Origin: Papiliotrema nemorosa
Taxonomy: Eukaryota; Basidiomycota; Tremellomycetes; Tremellales; Rhynchogastremaceae
Assembly: GCA_032158125.1 (NCBI GenBank)
Contig: JASKOT010000019.1
Coordinates: 62,001 to 126,000 of the forward strand
Direction of reading: 5' to 3'
DNA: 64,000 bases
Shown here: positions 13,000-25,400 of the stretch, one piece after another
Layout: every line of letters starts with the position of its first letter
Position numbering within the stretch: the stretch's first letter is position 1
The notes under the pieces: generated by a model
Seen by the model: only the letters and a program-made list of their open reading frames with translations
What the model was told of the DNA's origin: nothing
Database searches by the model: none
Translations under genes and position numbers: made by a program

Positions 13000-13779
13000 C
13001 TGCTTCATCTACTCTAGACAGATCACCTCCGGATTGCAGCGCGTTCTTGCCCCGCGCAAGACAATAGAAGGCAGGATGTCGCTGGGCATCTTGGAATGAG
13101 AAGACTCTCGACTAGGATAGGGCTAAGCTAGAGAGAAGAAGGAACGATAACATTATGCAGAAAGATATCAGATGGTGGAGAGGAATGTGGAGGAAGGGCT
13201 AGCTGCCTGACCTTCGCCTCAACTCCCATGGATATATGACGCTTGACGTACTGATGCATGATAAGCAGGCTGATACAGTTTAGGAGGGATGAAGGCGGAG
13301 AAGATCAATTGGGTGGTGGATGGGAGATGTGGGTGATGTGGGTGAAGGCGGGGGAGAAGGGTGGTCTGTGCGCACCGAGAGCTGAGTCAACCCACCTCAC
13401 CCTCACCCTCGACCTCACCTCTCTTCTTCTTCTTCTTCTTCCTTTTCTTCTTCTTTCTCAATCACCTCTTCTTTCTGTCGCTCTTCTTCCACTGCTTACC
13501 CTGCAATCGCAGCTCCCAATCCTCCCATAATCCTATTCTGTCCCATCCAGCAAGCCCTCGGTCTTGATCTTCCTTCACTCATCCGGGGAAGGTGGTCTCA
13601 AAGGTGAGCTCTCTTCGTGCTGCCATATTCCCATCACAAACACTCCTTTACCGTGCTTCTTGCCTTCAATATCCTATCTTGTCAAACAAAGAGATAGTCC
13701 ACTTCGACTAAGCTGTTCGTCCTGAATGTCAGCTGATTCTCAGTATTGCGGGGAATAGTGCCCCTCATAAGCCAGCAAG
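13000..13779. other. Intergenic region with a pyrimidine tract
   Basis: About 0.8 kb between two plus-strand genes. A (CTT)n-like pyrimidine tract at about 13420-13475 is typical of basidiomycete promoters just upstream of transcription starts. No gene seen. Confidence 0.45.
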
Positions 13780-16700
13780 ATGGTGAACCAGCTGGCGGCA
13801 AAGGCACTTCCGAAGCGTCACTTTGGAGGATTCGGTCAGAAGCGACCGGCTCACGGTCAGCCGGATCAACATGACATCGATGAGCCGATGTCTTCGGCCA
13901 AGACCAATCGAGGAAGACCCAGCGAGCCTACATCCCTTACTTCTCAGCCATCCATTCACCCTATGGCTGATGGCACCGTGCCTCCATCTTCGGTACATCG
14001 TCAGATGCCCATCCCTTCACCTTCAATCGCCATAAGAGCCCGTTCGAATTCACACCATAACCCTCCCTACCCTCGACTCGACGGGGGAGTCCAGCAGCGA
14101 TTCGCTTCGGCTGGTCCTCAGCCTTTTATCAACGATTCGATCCGACACCATCGATCAATTTCACAGCCTCCTCAACATCAAGCTAGTGTTGCGACCGACA
14201 CCATGCAGGCTCGGTCGGAACAGTGGGACCGAGAATACTCGCCACCCGAAAAACAAGAAATACAGCCGTCTCGACCGGTCCGAGTTAAAACACCATTCCC
14301 TACCCAGTATCACCCGGAAGACGAGGAAGGTACAGAAGACGGGTCTCAAGGTGCACCAATCGAGACCTTTCGTCCTCATCAAATCGTCTCCTGCACAATG
14401 TCATACCCCTTACTCCTCCCAGCACTCAACAACGTGGAACACAGGGTAGACCACCCTTACGACGGTCTCAAACATTCTCCAATCAAGCGAATCGAGATAA
14501 CGAAGGAGACGATACGGGGTTGTATGCTTTGAGTCAAGCGTCTGCTGCCATTGCTGGCAGAGTCAGCGACTTGGTGCGTACAAATGGACGGCAATACCGG
14601 CACAAGCTGACCAGTCAGCAAAGCCAACTTGCCGTAGCTGTCCAGCAAGCAGCAGATCTTAGGATCGAGCTGGACCGAGAAAGATCGTCAAATCAGGCTG
14701 CCATTGACGCACACCTCAGGACGATCGAAGACACGAAGACTGACCTCCACACTGCCCAGCAGACTATCACCATCAAAGTCGCCAGCGCACAACGCATCCT
14801 TCGGGCGAACAACAGTGTTGCTGACAGGAGGATGGCATACCTCGATGCAGCCCGAGCGAGCGCCGAGGATCAGGTCAAGAGAGAGGTAGAAACCATCAAA
14901 ACCCTGCGAGCCGAGGTTGAGGCAATGAGGAAGACGTATCGAGAGCTAGTCCATGGTTAGCATTTTCATCGTTCGAACCAAACATCGAAGTCTGACAAGC
15001 AGGTCAAGTCGAGGCGGAAACCCCGTCGGCCGGTCTCGTCCAGCAAAGCCGTAGTCTCGCGGACATTGATCGCAAGCAGAAGCAGCTGCTCGAAGAGCTC
15101 AAGGCGGAGAATGGGGACCTGCTGGATCGAGTGAAGACTGGTGAGCTCCTTAAGAGTTCCGAAGCGACTTCCGATTTGGCTGAAGCTGTGACCAGCGACA
15201 AAGGATGCAGAAGAGGCGCAAGCGGGACGTGATGCTTCGCAAAGGGCCTTGAAGGAGATTGAGAATAGATCGTGAGCTTGTCTAAACATACAGAAGGTTT
15301 ATGTTTTTACTGAGATTGAAGTGAACGTTACGCAGCCGCTGTCAAAGACCTTACTACAAAGCTCGAAGAGCAAGCGAAGATTGTGTCTACCCTCCGAGAC
15401 GAGTATGTCTGGTGCATCCCATCGAGCTCACCCCCTTCAGGCTCAAGACGAAAGAGCGCGTTCATGAGCAACTTACACTCAAAGAGATTGAGCTTTCTGA
15501 CCGGGATGAGAAGATTGAGAATTATTGCAAAAAGCTCGAGAAGCTTGGGGTCAATATTGCGGACATCGAGGCGTCCCTCGATGAAGACGAATTGCTCGTC
15601 GACGCCAACGATGAGCTGAAGCAAGAGATTGCCAACTGGCAACTCAGATTTAAGGCCTCGATCAAAGACCAACAAGCGTGAGCTGGTCATAGCCTCGTCT
15701 TCCCTTATATGTAAGCTCACGTAAGTCTTGGAGATGCGCTCGAGACCGCCAAGAGTAATCTTGATATTGTTGGACAAGAACGTCAGAAATTGGAGGCACT
15801 CGTTTCGAAGCTGGAAATGCGTCTTGAAAATGCCGAAGGCAACCTCAAAGCTGTTGAGGCGGAGGTCGAGAAACTCAGCGACAAGAACAAAGCGAGTCCC
15901 TCTCTGCACTGAATGGTGCTGATCTTCAGTCTCTGGAGCAGATAATCGACATACTCAAGTTGGGCGAGATATCCATTGCCGAGGCTGGCAAAGCAAAGGA
16001 TGTAAGCAGGGCCTTGCCATGGGAGTCGACTCGCCGACTGACTCTTCCAGTCGACAATCCGAGAGCTACAAATGGCGCAGAAGGATCTGAACGGACAGAT
16101 CTCGCAGTTGAACAAAGCATTGCAGTCGGCAACGGATGGTCAGGAGACCGCAAAGGTCAGATTTATCGCTAGAGACATCGAGCTATGCTGATACCGCAGC
16201 AAGTCAACGTCGATTTGCGCCGACAACTACAAGAGATGGTGACATCGTCCGGAAAGGCTGCGCCCACCGATGATGCTGATGTGAGTGTACACTTCAGCTC
16301 GTGCCCTTTGTAGAGCGACATCAGCTAATGGCAGGTCTTGATGGAGATTTCGACTCTCAGAGCGGAGAAAGCATCCTTGTTGAAGGAGGTATGTCAACTC
16401 GCTTCGGAATGAGTGAGCAATACTGATGCATAGATCCAGAGATTGCAGTTACAACAAGCGCAGAGCGTATCACAATTATCGACTTTGGCGAAAGCACAGG
16501 TAGGAAAGAGCGTCGTATCTGAAAGAGGCAGCTGCTGAGTAACAGGAAAAGGAGAAAGAAATCCATGAGAATGCCATGAGGTCGCTGGAGGAGGCGGTAA
16601 AGATCGCACAGAACAAGTCCGCGGGCTTCCTTGACAGGGTGAAAAACGACTCTTTAGTGCGTTGCAGGAAATCGACTTACCTTACTGACACGTAGACTCA

Positions 16701-18338
16701 GGAGGATAAGGGCAAGCAGCAATGTCAATACTGGATCGTTTGACTGACAGCGCAGATATGTATGATTCGCTCAGTCGAGAAATCAGAAGTGAGGGGTGAT
16801 ATACCGAGATGGCTGACGGATAGGTGAATGGGAAGTGGAGAGGGTCAGATTGCGTAAATTCCAACCCCCCACAGGGCGACCTTGAGCTCATTCTTAGTAA
16901 ATGAGGCGAAGAAAAGTAAAAGAGACCTTGAGACAGTCGAAGCGGACAAAGCGAGACTCGTGAAGACTTGCGAGGATTTGAAGGCCATAGATGCTTCTCG
17001 TGGCAGAGTCCCCGTCTCGAATGCGGAACTTAAATCTCTTCGAGAGAAAGTGAACGATCTACAGGGGAAGGTCCAAGATGCGGACAAGGAGGTCAAAGGT
17101 GCTAAGCAGCAGAGTGATAGCCACAAGAAGGAATTGCAACGAGGAATTGCGGAGAACGTCGAAAAGGAGAAGGCGTGGAAAGCGGAGGTGGAGGCTCTTA
17201 GGAAACGAGTGGTGAGTAGTATCATTGGCGATCCAACCGGTACGCTGACTGTGACAGGATCAGTACAAAAGGTTGCAATCTATGCCACCACCACCATCAC
17301 CGCCCGCACCGTCTGAATCTCACATGCCCGGAAAAGCTTCGTCCGCAACCCCAAAGACCGTAAGTGGTATATGGTGTCTGTCGCTATCGTACTGATAGAC
17401 AGAAGACCACCTGGGCCACCAGCTCTGCCAATCCAAACCCCCCCTTTAAGCCGCAAACGCCCTTCAGATCTGAAAACGATCACTCAAGAATACAGATCGG
17501 GCACGCTGTGAAGAAGGATGTCAATCGAGCTCCCACGAGACCCCTCACGTCCCAATTGTCAGCGGTATCGGAAGAGGAGGACAACATTCAAGCGACGCCG
17601 CCGCAGCCCCTTTCCACCCAGAATCCTGAACGGCTCAAACGAGCTCGCGAGGTCAGGGACGAGATTCAGAATCCAGATTCTGACAAGGAGCTGGCACAGG
17701 ATGATAACGACACCGGTCCATCTACCAAAAAGCCCCGAAGCGAGGTGACCGCTCCCAAGGATTCAAGATCCTCACCTGGTTCAAAGAAGGTGAGCCCACT
17801 GCGTGCCTAGCTGAGGACAAAGATGAAGTTCACCGACACTGTTCATTCTTCTAGCCCGCTGTCAGACAGAGTCTCTCTCGAATGGACCTCCTCATATGAG
17901 CGGCTTGCTTCTCAAGCCTGGGAGCCTACCGCTGCCCACTCGCAGCTTAAGCCATCGCTGCCGGCGAAGAAACGCTTTTCAGATTCGACGTCCCCGAACA
18001 AGCCTTCTTCAAAGCGGGATATGACAGAATCTCAAGAGAACCAGCTGGACGATGAGGAAGATGATGTACCCCTGAAGTCGGCATCGAAAGCGAAGAGTCA
18101 CACACCGCTAGGTCGGCGAAATACGAGGTCTAACACTGTAATTCCCGATTCTCAAGGTAGCGTGGATAACTCATCTCAAGCAACCAAGAGAAGGAAAGAC
18201 ACAGTCAAGGGAAAGGGGAAAGGCCCAGGTGACAACGAGGACTATGAGCCAGGATCGCGGGCGAAGGCCAAGAGCATGAACACGAGGAACAACACTACTG
18301 GGGCCAGCAAGTTGAAGACTCGAACTTCGAAGCAGTAG
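13780..18338 (+). CDS. Large coiled-coil protein of unknown function
   Basis: A gene of about 20 exons, roughly 1,100 residues. N-terminal ~250 residues are low-complexity, rich in Ser/Pro/Gln/His and Arg. From 14520 to about 17220 the spliced frame is one long coiled coil (heptad-like segments such as KQKQLLEELKAENGDLL and EKVNDLQGKVQDADKEV), interrupted by many short introns. The C-terminal ~300 residues are Lys/Arg/Ser-rich with nuclear-localisation-like clusters (KKPRSE, KRRKD) and a basic end. This layout is seen in spindle-pole, kinetochore or chromosome-scaffold proteins, but I recognise no family, so the role is open. Three junctions are not certain: 14330-14450, 15850-15935 and the 33-nt intron 17790-17822. 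Confidence 0.72.
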
Positions 18339-18751
18339 GCGTGTTCGTATGATTGGGCTGAAGCGATGAAGGTAGGTCGAAGCTGATGGCGGTCTGATCT
18401 CTCTACTGACATCGAAGCCTCTGACAATGTTTTTAAGCGGACAGAGGTGTGTATAGGCAGAAGGCGCACGGATTTTATGGCTGTGTTTACTGATTCCTTA
18501 CTTATGTACCTTAGACCATGCCATGCATAGACATGGCCACACTTCGCCCACGGTTGTGGGCGTTTGGGTTCTCCTCTGACAGGAACATGAATTGCGCATG
18601 CATACAACATCAAGCGGTCCAGCTGCGGTCTCTATGGCCTTCCCCTCTCATACTGAGTTACATTCATCGAGACTCGCTCGATTGCTACGATGACAGAGTA
18701 CTCTATACTTGCATTGCCCCCTCAACCTTCCAGCTTGTCAGGCTCAGTCAC
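18339..18751. other. Convergent intergenic region
   Basis: About 0.4 kb between the 3' ends of the coiled-coil gene (+) and the SPRY gene (-). Nothing recognised. Confidence 0.4.
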
Positions 18752-21700
18752 TCAAGACTCCATCGGCTCATTCTTCACCCCTTCCGCTTCTCCTCGACTC
18801 TCATGAGACTCCACTCCACTCGCTGGTTGGGATATGATGGCTGTGGAATCACCAGTAGTCGCAGCCGTATTCTTTTTCCGGTGTCTACGACACAACATGT
18901 GATAAGCCTCAGGATCACCAAGGAACCTGGTCATGTCGATGAATCCAGCTTTGGGCTGCACGGTCGATAAGATGGACAGTCGGGCCATGGTGCTCCGAAC
19001 ATCTTTCGAGAGATGTGATTCGGCCTTGACTCTCAGTCTATCTATAATCATCGTCAGCGAGCCATATCTCGAAGCATTGAGTATCAGGACCTGAGAGCGG
19101 GAGGAGTATCATAGCGGCACTTACCCCTGACCACAGACATGATCTTCTCGGTATCCTTTTCCCTCTGATCTTTCCCGCCGACGCCGTTCTCCGGCCAAGC
19201 CTCAGGTGAAAGACCCATAAGTCCCGTTGAGCGTGACATCAAATCTCTTTCTTCTTCCGGCCAGCTTGTAGACTCTTTCACGCATCGCTGACCCCAGTGT
19301 AAAGCTTTCATATCGAGGTCGACAACTGCCGCTCCAGATCTAGTCGATGCTAAGGTGGGAGACCCGGCAGGGTCCAGTGCGTCACTTTGGGACCGTCGAG
19401 TAGTATGAGCTTGTCGAAGAAGGGAGAGATACTGATGTATCTTGACTAGAGGAAGTTTGTCTTCCGGAAGAATAGTCTCCAACATGGCGTAAGGGAAACG
19501 TTTCGTGTCAGAATCAAGTAATCGCTTTTCGAGCCATATACAACATTCTTCTCTGGTTGTAAAGTCGTCTGGGGATACTTTGTCATTGTCCGACTCGGGG
19601 TCTGGAAGTCTAGGCGTAGGGTTTTTAGGCACATTGAGCCATTTCCGTTCGGCCATGGTGTTTCGCAAGATCGCATGTGTGGAAACATGTCCTTCTTGTC
19701 GAAGATAATCTAACACCCATGCTGCTGAGGTCTTTTCCGCTGAATCGTGTAGTCTCGATTGAGGAGGAAGGTCCACCTCGGGGTCTAGGTGTAGAGACAA
19801 TGGTGAAATCGTTTTCTCCTGCGCCGTGTTTTTGGACTGGGATGTGCCCTTAGCGGTAGAGGAGGCTTCTCCGGAATGTCCCAAGGGGGATGAAGGCTTG
19901 AGGGCTTCTCTCCATGCGATGTCGCGTAGGTTTCGAACGTAATTGTCGATATCAAACTTGAATGGACCATTAAAGTCGACGGCAAGGGATTCACCCATGG
20001 TTCGTAATCCTACAGCGGGACACAATCCCGTCCAGAGATTGCCGAATACGTGGCCTTGAGTGAGTCATGGCCAGACAAGGTGAAAAATGCCACACACCGA
20101 CCATCTCTCCATTCTTAGTAAAGAACGCTCGCCTCGTTGTAAAGTCCAGTCCACAGCCTATCACGTCTCCCTCTAATCTGTTAATTCTGCTCAACATACT
20201 AACGTCGTAAAATCAACTCACTTGTCCAGCTTGGACCGAACGGGTCGCCCTTCCCATGCCCACCAAACGCCATTCCATCATCCCCATGCCAGCCCCAACT
20301 CCCTTGATCCCATCCTACCAGTCTGTTCATCTTCAACCCTTTCCTCATCCACCCAACACTCATATAACCCGATTCCCCCGCATCCAACACCTCGACTTCG
20401 TAATAGTACACCCCACACTGCACAGGTACCGTCCGATCAGTCCGCACTGATTGAGCATAACTGTCTGGATCAATTTCGGGTACCTTAAAGTTGAACGTGA
20501 CGCAATGTCGATGAGGGTGCGTAGGAGTGGAGTAGGGTTTGACGGTGACTCGGAATGCTTTCGAATCGATGAAACGTGTTGGAAAAGAAAGTGAAGCGTT
20601 GTGAGGGTTGTATGACCGGTATGTAGGCGGTGGTAAGGTGGGTGTTGATGCTTGATTGGAAGTGCTGGGTGGATCGAGTTTCCTCCTCTTGGACCTCGGC
20701 TCGCCGCGATGGCCATGATCAGGTTTTGCGCCGTCTTCCGACAACGCTACCGTCCGGACAAGAGTCGGTTGTACGCTTTCACCGTCATTGGTAGGTCGCA
20801 GACCGCTCGATCTTAACGCTGCTTCGGGTAGCACGACATCCTCAACATTCCTCCTCATCGTGCTCAGCCTCCTCCTATTGTTCTGCCCTCTCCTCAACAT
20901 CCCTCCACTGCCACCCACGATAGTATCACCCGCCATGCCACCGAGGTCCTGGGCATTGCTGCTTTGCGCACTCCTACGCAACGATCTGATCAACTCCTCT
21001 CCAGCAGCCACCGCATTGGCACGGTTCTCCATTGCTCTCCGACCAAATCGGGGACCACGTTCAGCTGCTAGCCTTCTCCTCCGTCTCACTGCCTGTAATA
21101 AAGCTTGAGCATCCTGCTCCATCATGGACGTCTCTGCGTCACTGTCTTCCTCCGAGCCAACATCCATTGCAATATCGTCATTGTCCGATCCACTCTCATC
21201 GTCAAGCTCCTCCTCATCCGTCACATCATCACCACCTCTGCGTCTGTATGGGTTGGGACGTGATGATTGATCTGGGTCATACCGCCGCCATATACGTTCG
21301 TCTTGAGAAGCGCGAGTCATTGGCCTCGTCAGACTGGCAAAGGACCGAGCGAGAGGAGCCAGCGCACTCGCCTCTTCAGTCAGAGAGTCGACAAAAGATG
21401 GAGCTCGAGGGATGAGGTTCCTGAAAGATCGAGTCGGAGCTATGGTCCTAGTTGCCAATGATGTAGGACTTCTTGGCGCAGGGGCAGGGATGGAAGAAGT
21501 ATCGAGAGCGATAGGTGCCGGTAGACCCTCTGCAGTCTCACCTAAGACTTCGTCTAAGGACACATATGGTGCGAGGGTGTTTCTTGGGGCGGGACGAGGT
21601 AAGAGGGGAGTTTGCTCGTACCCCAAGTCGAGCTCGGGGTCGATGGGCGATAAGTCTTCAAGTAGACCACCGCTGCCAACCCGTCTCCAAGGGTGGGGGA

Positions 21701-21938
21701 TATTTCGAGGGGCTGTGGCAGTGTTTGGTGCTATATCATCTAAAGCATCGCTGCGTTCTACGTCCTCGAAGGTCGTGGGCGGTTCGCCAAGTTGGGTATG
21801 GTCTGCTTGACTAGGCGGGTCAATCGATGATGATGAGGCCCCTGGAGCCGAGTTTGACCTGACCACTGACGCGTATGTTGGGGTGATGGTGTGCGGCCTC
21901 ACGGGTGAGGTCGGCTGGAGACGAGGTGGTGGCGGCAT
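18752..21938 (-). CDS. SPRY-LisH RanBPM-like protein (possible Gid1/Vid30 homologue)
   Basis: Four exons: 20222-21938, 20098-20172, 19125-20054, 18752-19041; 1,003 residues. N-terminal ~430 residues are disordered, with acidic and Arg-rich blocks. A SPRY domain follows (about 440-640: VYYYEVEVLDAGESG, VGWDQGSWGWHGDDG, DVIGCGLDF, RAFFTKNGEMVG, CPAVGLRTMGE). A LisH-like helix pair lies near 720 (WVLDYLRQEGHVSTHAILR), then a diverged CTLH-like stretch (KIHQYLSLLRQAH) and a CRA-like C-terminus. This order is that of RanBPM/Gid1, the scaffold of the GID/CTLH E3 ligase that degrades gluconeogenic enzymes. SPRY is sure; the Gid1 identity is inferred from domain order and is less sure. It shares a ~540 bp divergent promoter with the next gene. 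Confidence 0.78.
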
Positions 21939-22475
21939 AATATGTCGTCTCGACGATGAGCCTGGACGAGAGGATGAAGGGATGTAGAGAGCCGTCTCCT
22001 ACAATTTGACGCCGCGTTTGCTTGCTCTGATACGCTCAAATAATCTGGTTCATCTCTTCAACCACGACTGGCTTTGCCAATTGGGAAGTAATTGATCTTG
22101 CTGAAGTGCTTGAAGTTGAGATGTTGGACGATAGAAAGGGGGGAGGGGGGATAGGTCAACGAGTGGCGGCGGTCACCGTTTGAAGGGCGGCAATCGTCCA
22201 CCTTCTGTCGCCCTCTGCCCTATACAGGGATGAGAACGCATGCATTCATGCAAGCAGTTGCTGTAACAGCTGTCCACAGGCTGATGCATACATACTCGGC
22301 GAATGATCAGGGATGCAGTAGATATGGAGTGGAGGTGTGATACTGACGTGGCGACGGGGGTGGGGTCGACGCGTTGTCCCGTGTCAGTCCATCTTGTTCA
22401 TCCCTCCCCTACCTACCTACCTCACATCCTCGACCGTCGACATCAGATGCCCTAGCAAAGAAGAGGGGGAATGTA
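21939..22475. other. Divergent promoter
   Basis: About 0.54 kb between the SPRY gene (-) and the YTA7-like gene (+). Contains a G-rich stretch near 22137-22150. No gene seen. Confidence 0.4.
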
Positions 22476-25400
22476 ATGTCCTATCAACCACCTCCAAACT
22501 ACAATCAGTTCATTTCATACGATCCCCAAAGACAGCAGCAATTCCAGCAACAAGCACAACAACACAATCAGCACTACTACCCCGGTCAACAACCACACCA
22601 TCCACACCAGTACCCCTTGACCAATTCTGCGACTGGTGCACCACCTCCCCCTCAACATCCATACTCGAGGCAATACTACCACAGTGTACCTCTTGCTCAG
22701 ACTCCGACGGGTTATCCTACACCGTACGACGCTTATTATCAAGAATACCCAACAAAAGTTGCTCACCCAGACCCTCGAAGTTTCAACCCGCAATACGTTC
22801 AATACGCCCCGGTAGCAGTAGCATCTCAGCTATCACCTCAAGTGGCCCAGCCGCTGTTGAGACACGCATCGCCCAGCCTTGGCTCTCGGTATAGCGCACC
22901 AGTATCAACCTCACCTCATCCACCTGTCAACCACCGGCTCCCCGATCACCCATCTCCCATTACAAACCTCATTGATCCTGCGAGTATCCAGACTCACTCT
23001 CAACCTCTCCCCCCTTCCACGCCATCACTTCCCCTCCCTCCTCCCGACAATACGTCCACGCCGGTGGCATCGTCCTCTACTGGAGCCATCAGGATCAAAT
23101 TTAAACGACCCGTTGAAAATCCACCTCCAGAAGCAAAGATGAGCCGTCCTACCCGCTCCTCCGCCTCGATCAAGATCGAACAAGAATACAACCCTTATCC
23201 TGAACGACCTCGTCGGTCAACTCAGGCCGTACGACCTTCGAGATATGTCGATGGGGCAGACGACGATGAAGAGGAAGAAGACGCCTATCAAGAATCCGAG
23301 CCAGAAGTCATCTCTGTACCGACCACCTCAAGGAGTGGTCGCGTGAGGAAACCCGTAGAGAGATTTGCGGGAAATGCTGCAAATGGGAGTGCACCTCATG
23401 ACGATGGTGAAGATGACGCATTGGGAGAAGACGATTTTGAGGATTCAATGCAGACCACCACGACATCTGTGCCGAATGCGAAATCGACCAGGGCGAAACT
23501 ACAAGCATTGGCCAGAGCGAGGAAAGACGAGGCGTCCCAGGCAGAATGGGAGGCTCATGCGGGAAGGAGAAGGACTTCAGGTCGATTAGCCTTTCCCCCT
23601 CAGCCTGCCGACGAACACGATTACGCCGATGCGCCAGATTCCCAAGAAATGCCGGTAGAGCGATCTGGCAGGTCGACTCGAGCTGCGAAGCGAGCGAAGT
23701 CCAGACATTCGAGTGCCGATGCGGAATCGTTTGCACCGTCAAATTCGGCTTCAGCGACGGAAGACGATGATGTTCCCAGCGAGGATCTTCCCGGTGATGA
23801 CTACGACGATGATGAGGAAGACTCCGAAGACTCTGAGGCCGAGCGTCGTCGACCATCAAGGTCGCGTCCGAGTAGGCGGCCCGCACGACGTGCTGCGCCT
23901 GCCGCACGTCGATCGACTCGGACTTCTGCTCGCGCCAGGGATTCGGATGAAGACTACGGACCAAAGAAGCGGACGCTACGAGAAAGGGCAAAAGTGGACT
24001 ATGCTTTACCTCCATTGGACATCTCTGCCGAGCTGCAGAGTGCCGTAGACACCATCTCCGGTCCAAGAAAGGGCGGCTTGGCATCTACCGGCAAAAGACT
24101 GGGTGCAGGAGCATGGAAGAGCGCACCCTGGAACAGTCGACTAAACCAGGTCACTATGGCCAATAATCGAGATGCCGACTCCAGTGACTCGGACCTGGAC
24201 TTCTTACCTCCTACACGAGGTGGTGCAGGAGCAGCTGGGCCTGGAGCAGGAACAGGAGGGGGACAAGCCACCTACGGTTCCGGTGGAGGAGCTATGAAGA
24301 CAGACGTCCAGAACTTTGGCCGGGTCAATCCGAAATCCAGTGAGTCTCCTTCGTGACCTGGTCTTTGGACCTGGTCTTTGAATTTCCAGCTGACCGCATA
24401 GACACGGCCGACGCTGACCCGCTCGGCGTCGATGTGAATGTGACCTTCGACAACGTTGGGGGTCTCGATGGACGTAAGTGCTCCCGGCTGGACTGAGACT
24501 CATCTTCAGATATCAATCAGCTAAAAGAAATGGTAGCACTCCCGCTGCTGTACCCTGAGGTCTTCCAACAATTCGGTATAACCCCTCCCCGAGGTGTCCT
24601 CTTCCATGGTCCACCCGGTACCGGTAAGACGCTCCTCGCTCGTGCTCTCGCCGCATCATGCAGCAACGGCAACACCAAGATTGCATTCTTCATGCGGAAA
24701 GGTGCCGATGTCTTGTCTAAATGGGTCGGAGAGGCAGAAAGGCAACTTCGGATGTTGTTTGAGGAGGCTAGAGCGGCTCAGCCTAGTATCATCTTCTTCG
24801 ACGAGATTGATGGACTTGCGCCGGTGAGGAGTAGTAAGCAGGATCAAATTCACGCGAGTTTGGTCTCTACCTTGCTCGCGCTGATGGATGGTATGGACGG
24901 AAGAGGTAGGTCTGTTTATGTGACCGATACGAGCGGAACTCACGAGTTCAGGTCAAGTGATTGTCATCGGAGCGACAAATAGACCAGATTCAGTCGATCC
25001 AGCACTGCGTCGACCTGGTCGTTTTGATCGAGAATTTTACTTCCCACTGCCAAACAAGGACGCTCGAAAAAAGATTATCAGCATCAATACGCGCAAATGG
25101 ACGCCTCAACTATCAGATACGATACTGGACCAATTGGCGGGTCTAACCAAAGGGTACGGAGGTGCAGATCTCCGTGCATTGTGTACCGAGGCTGCACTAA
25201 ACGCGGTTCAACGACGTTATCCACAAATCTATTCGTCTGAAGATCGACTGTTGTTGGATCCTAGCAGTATTGTCGTCGGTGCAAAAGACTTTATGATGTC
25301 TGTAAAGAGTGAGTGGCCATTGAGAGGAACTATGTAGTGAGCATCGTGGCTGACAAGTCAGAGATCGTACCATCGTCCGCTCGATCGTCCTCGTCTGCTG

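Noticed and set aside
15272..15321. Apparent one-base frameshift in the coiled-coil gene
   Set aside because: Using the acceptor ending ATTGAAG in place of the ACGCAG further on restores the coiled-coil frame.
23308..24084. A 258-codon minus-strand frame
   Set aside because: It is the shadow of the acidic/Arg-rich exon 1 of the YTA7 homologue.
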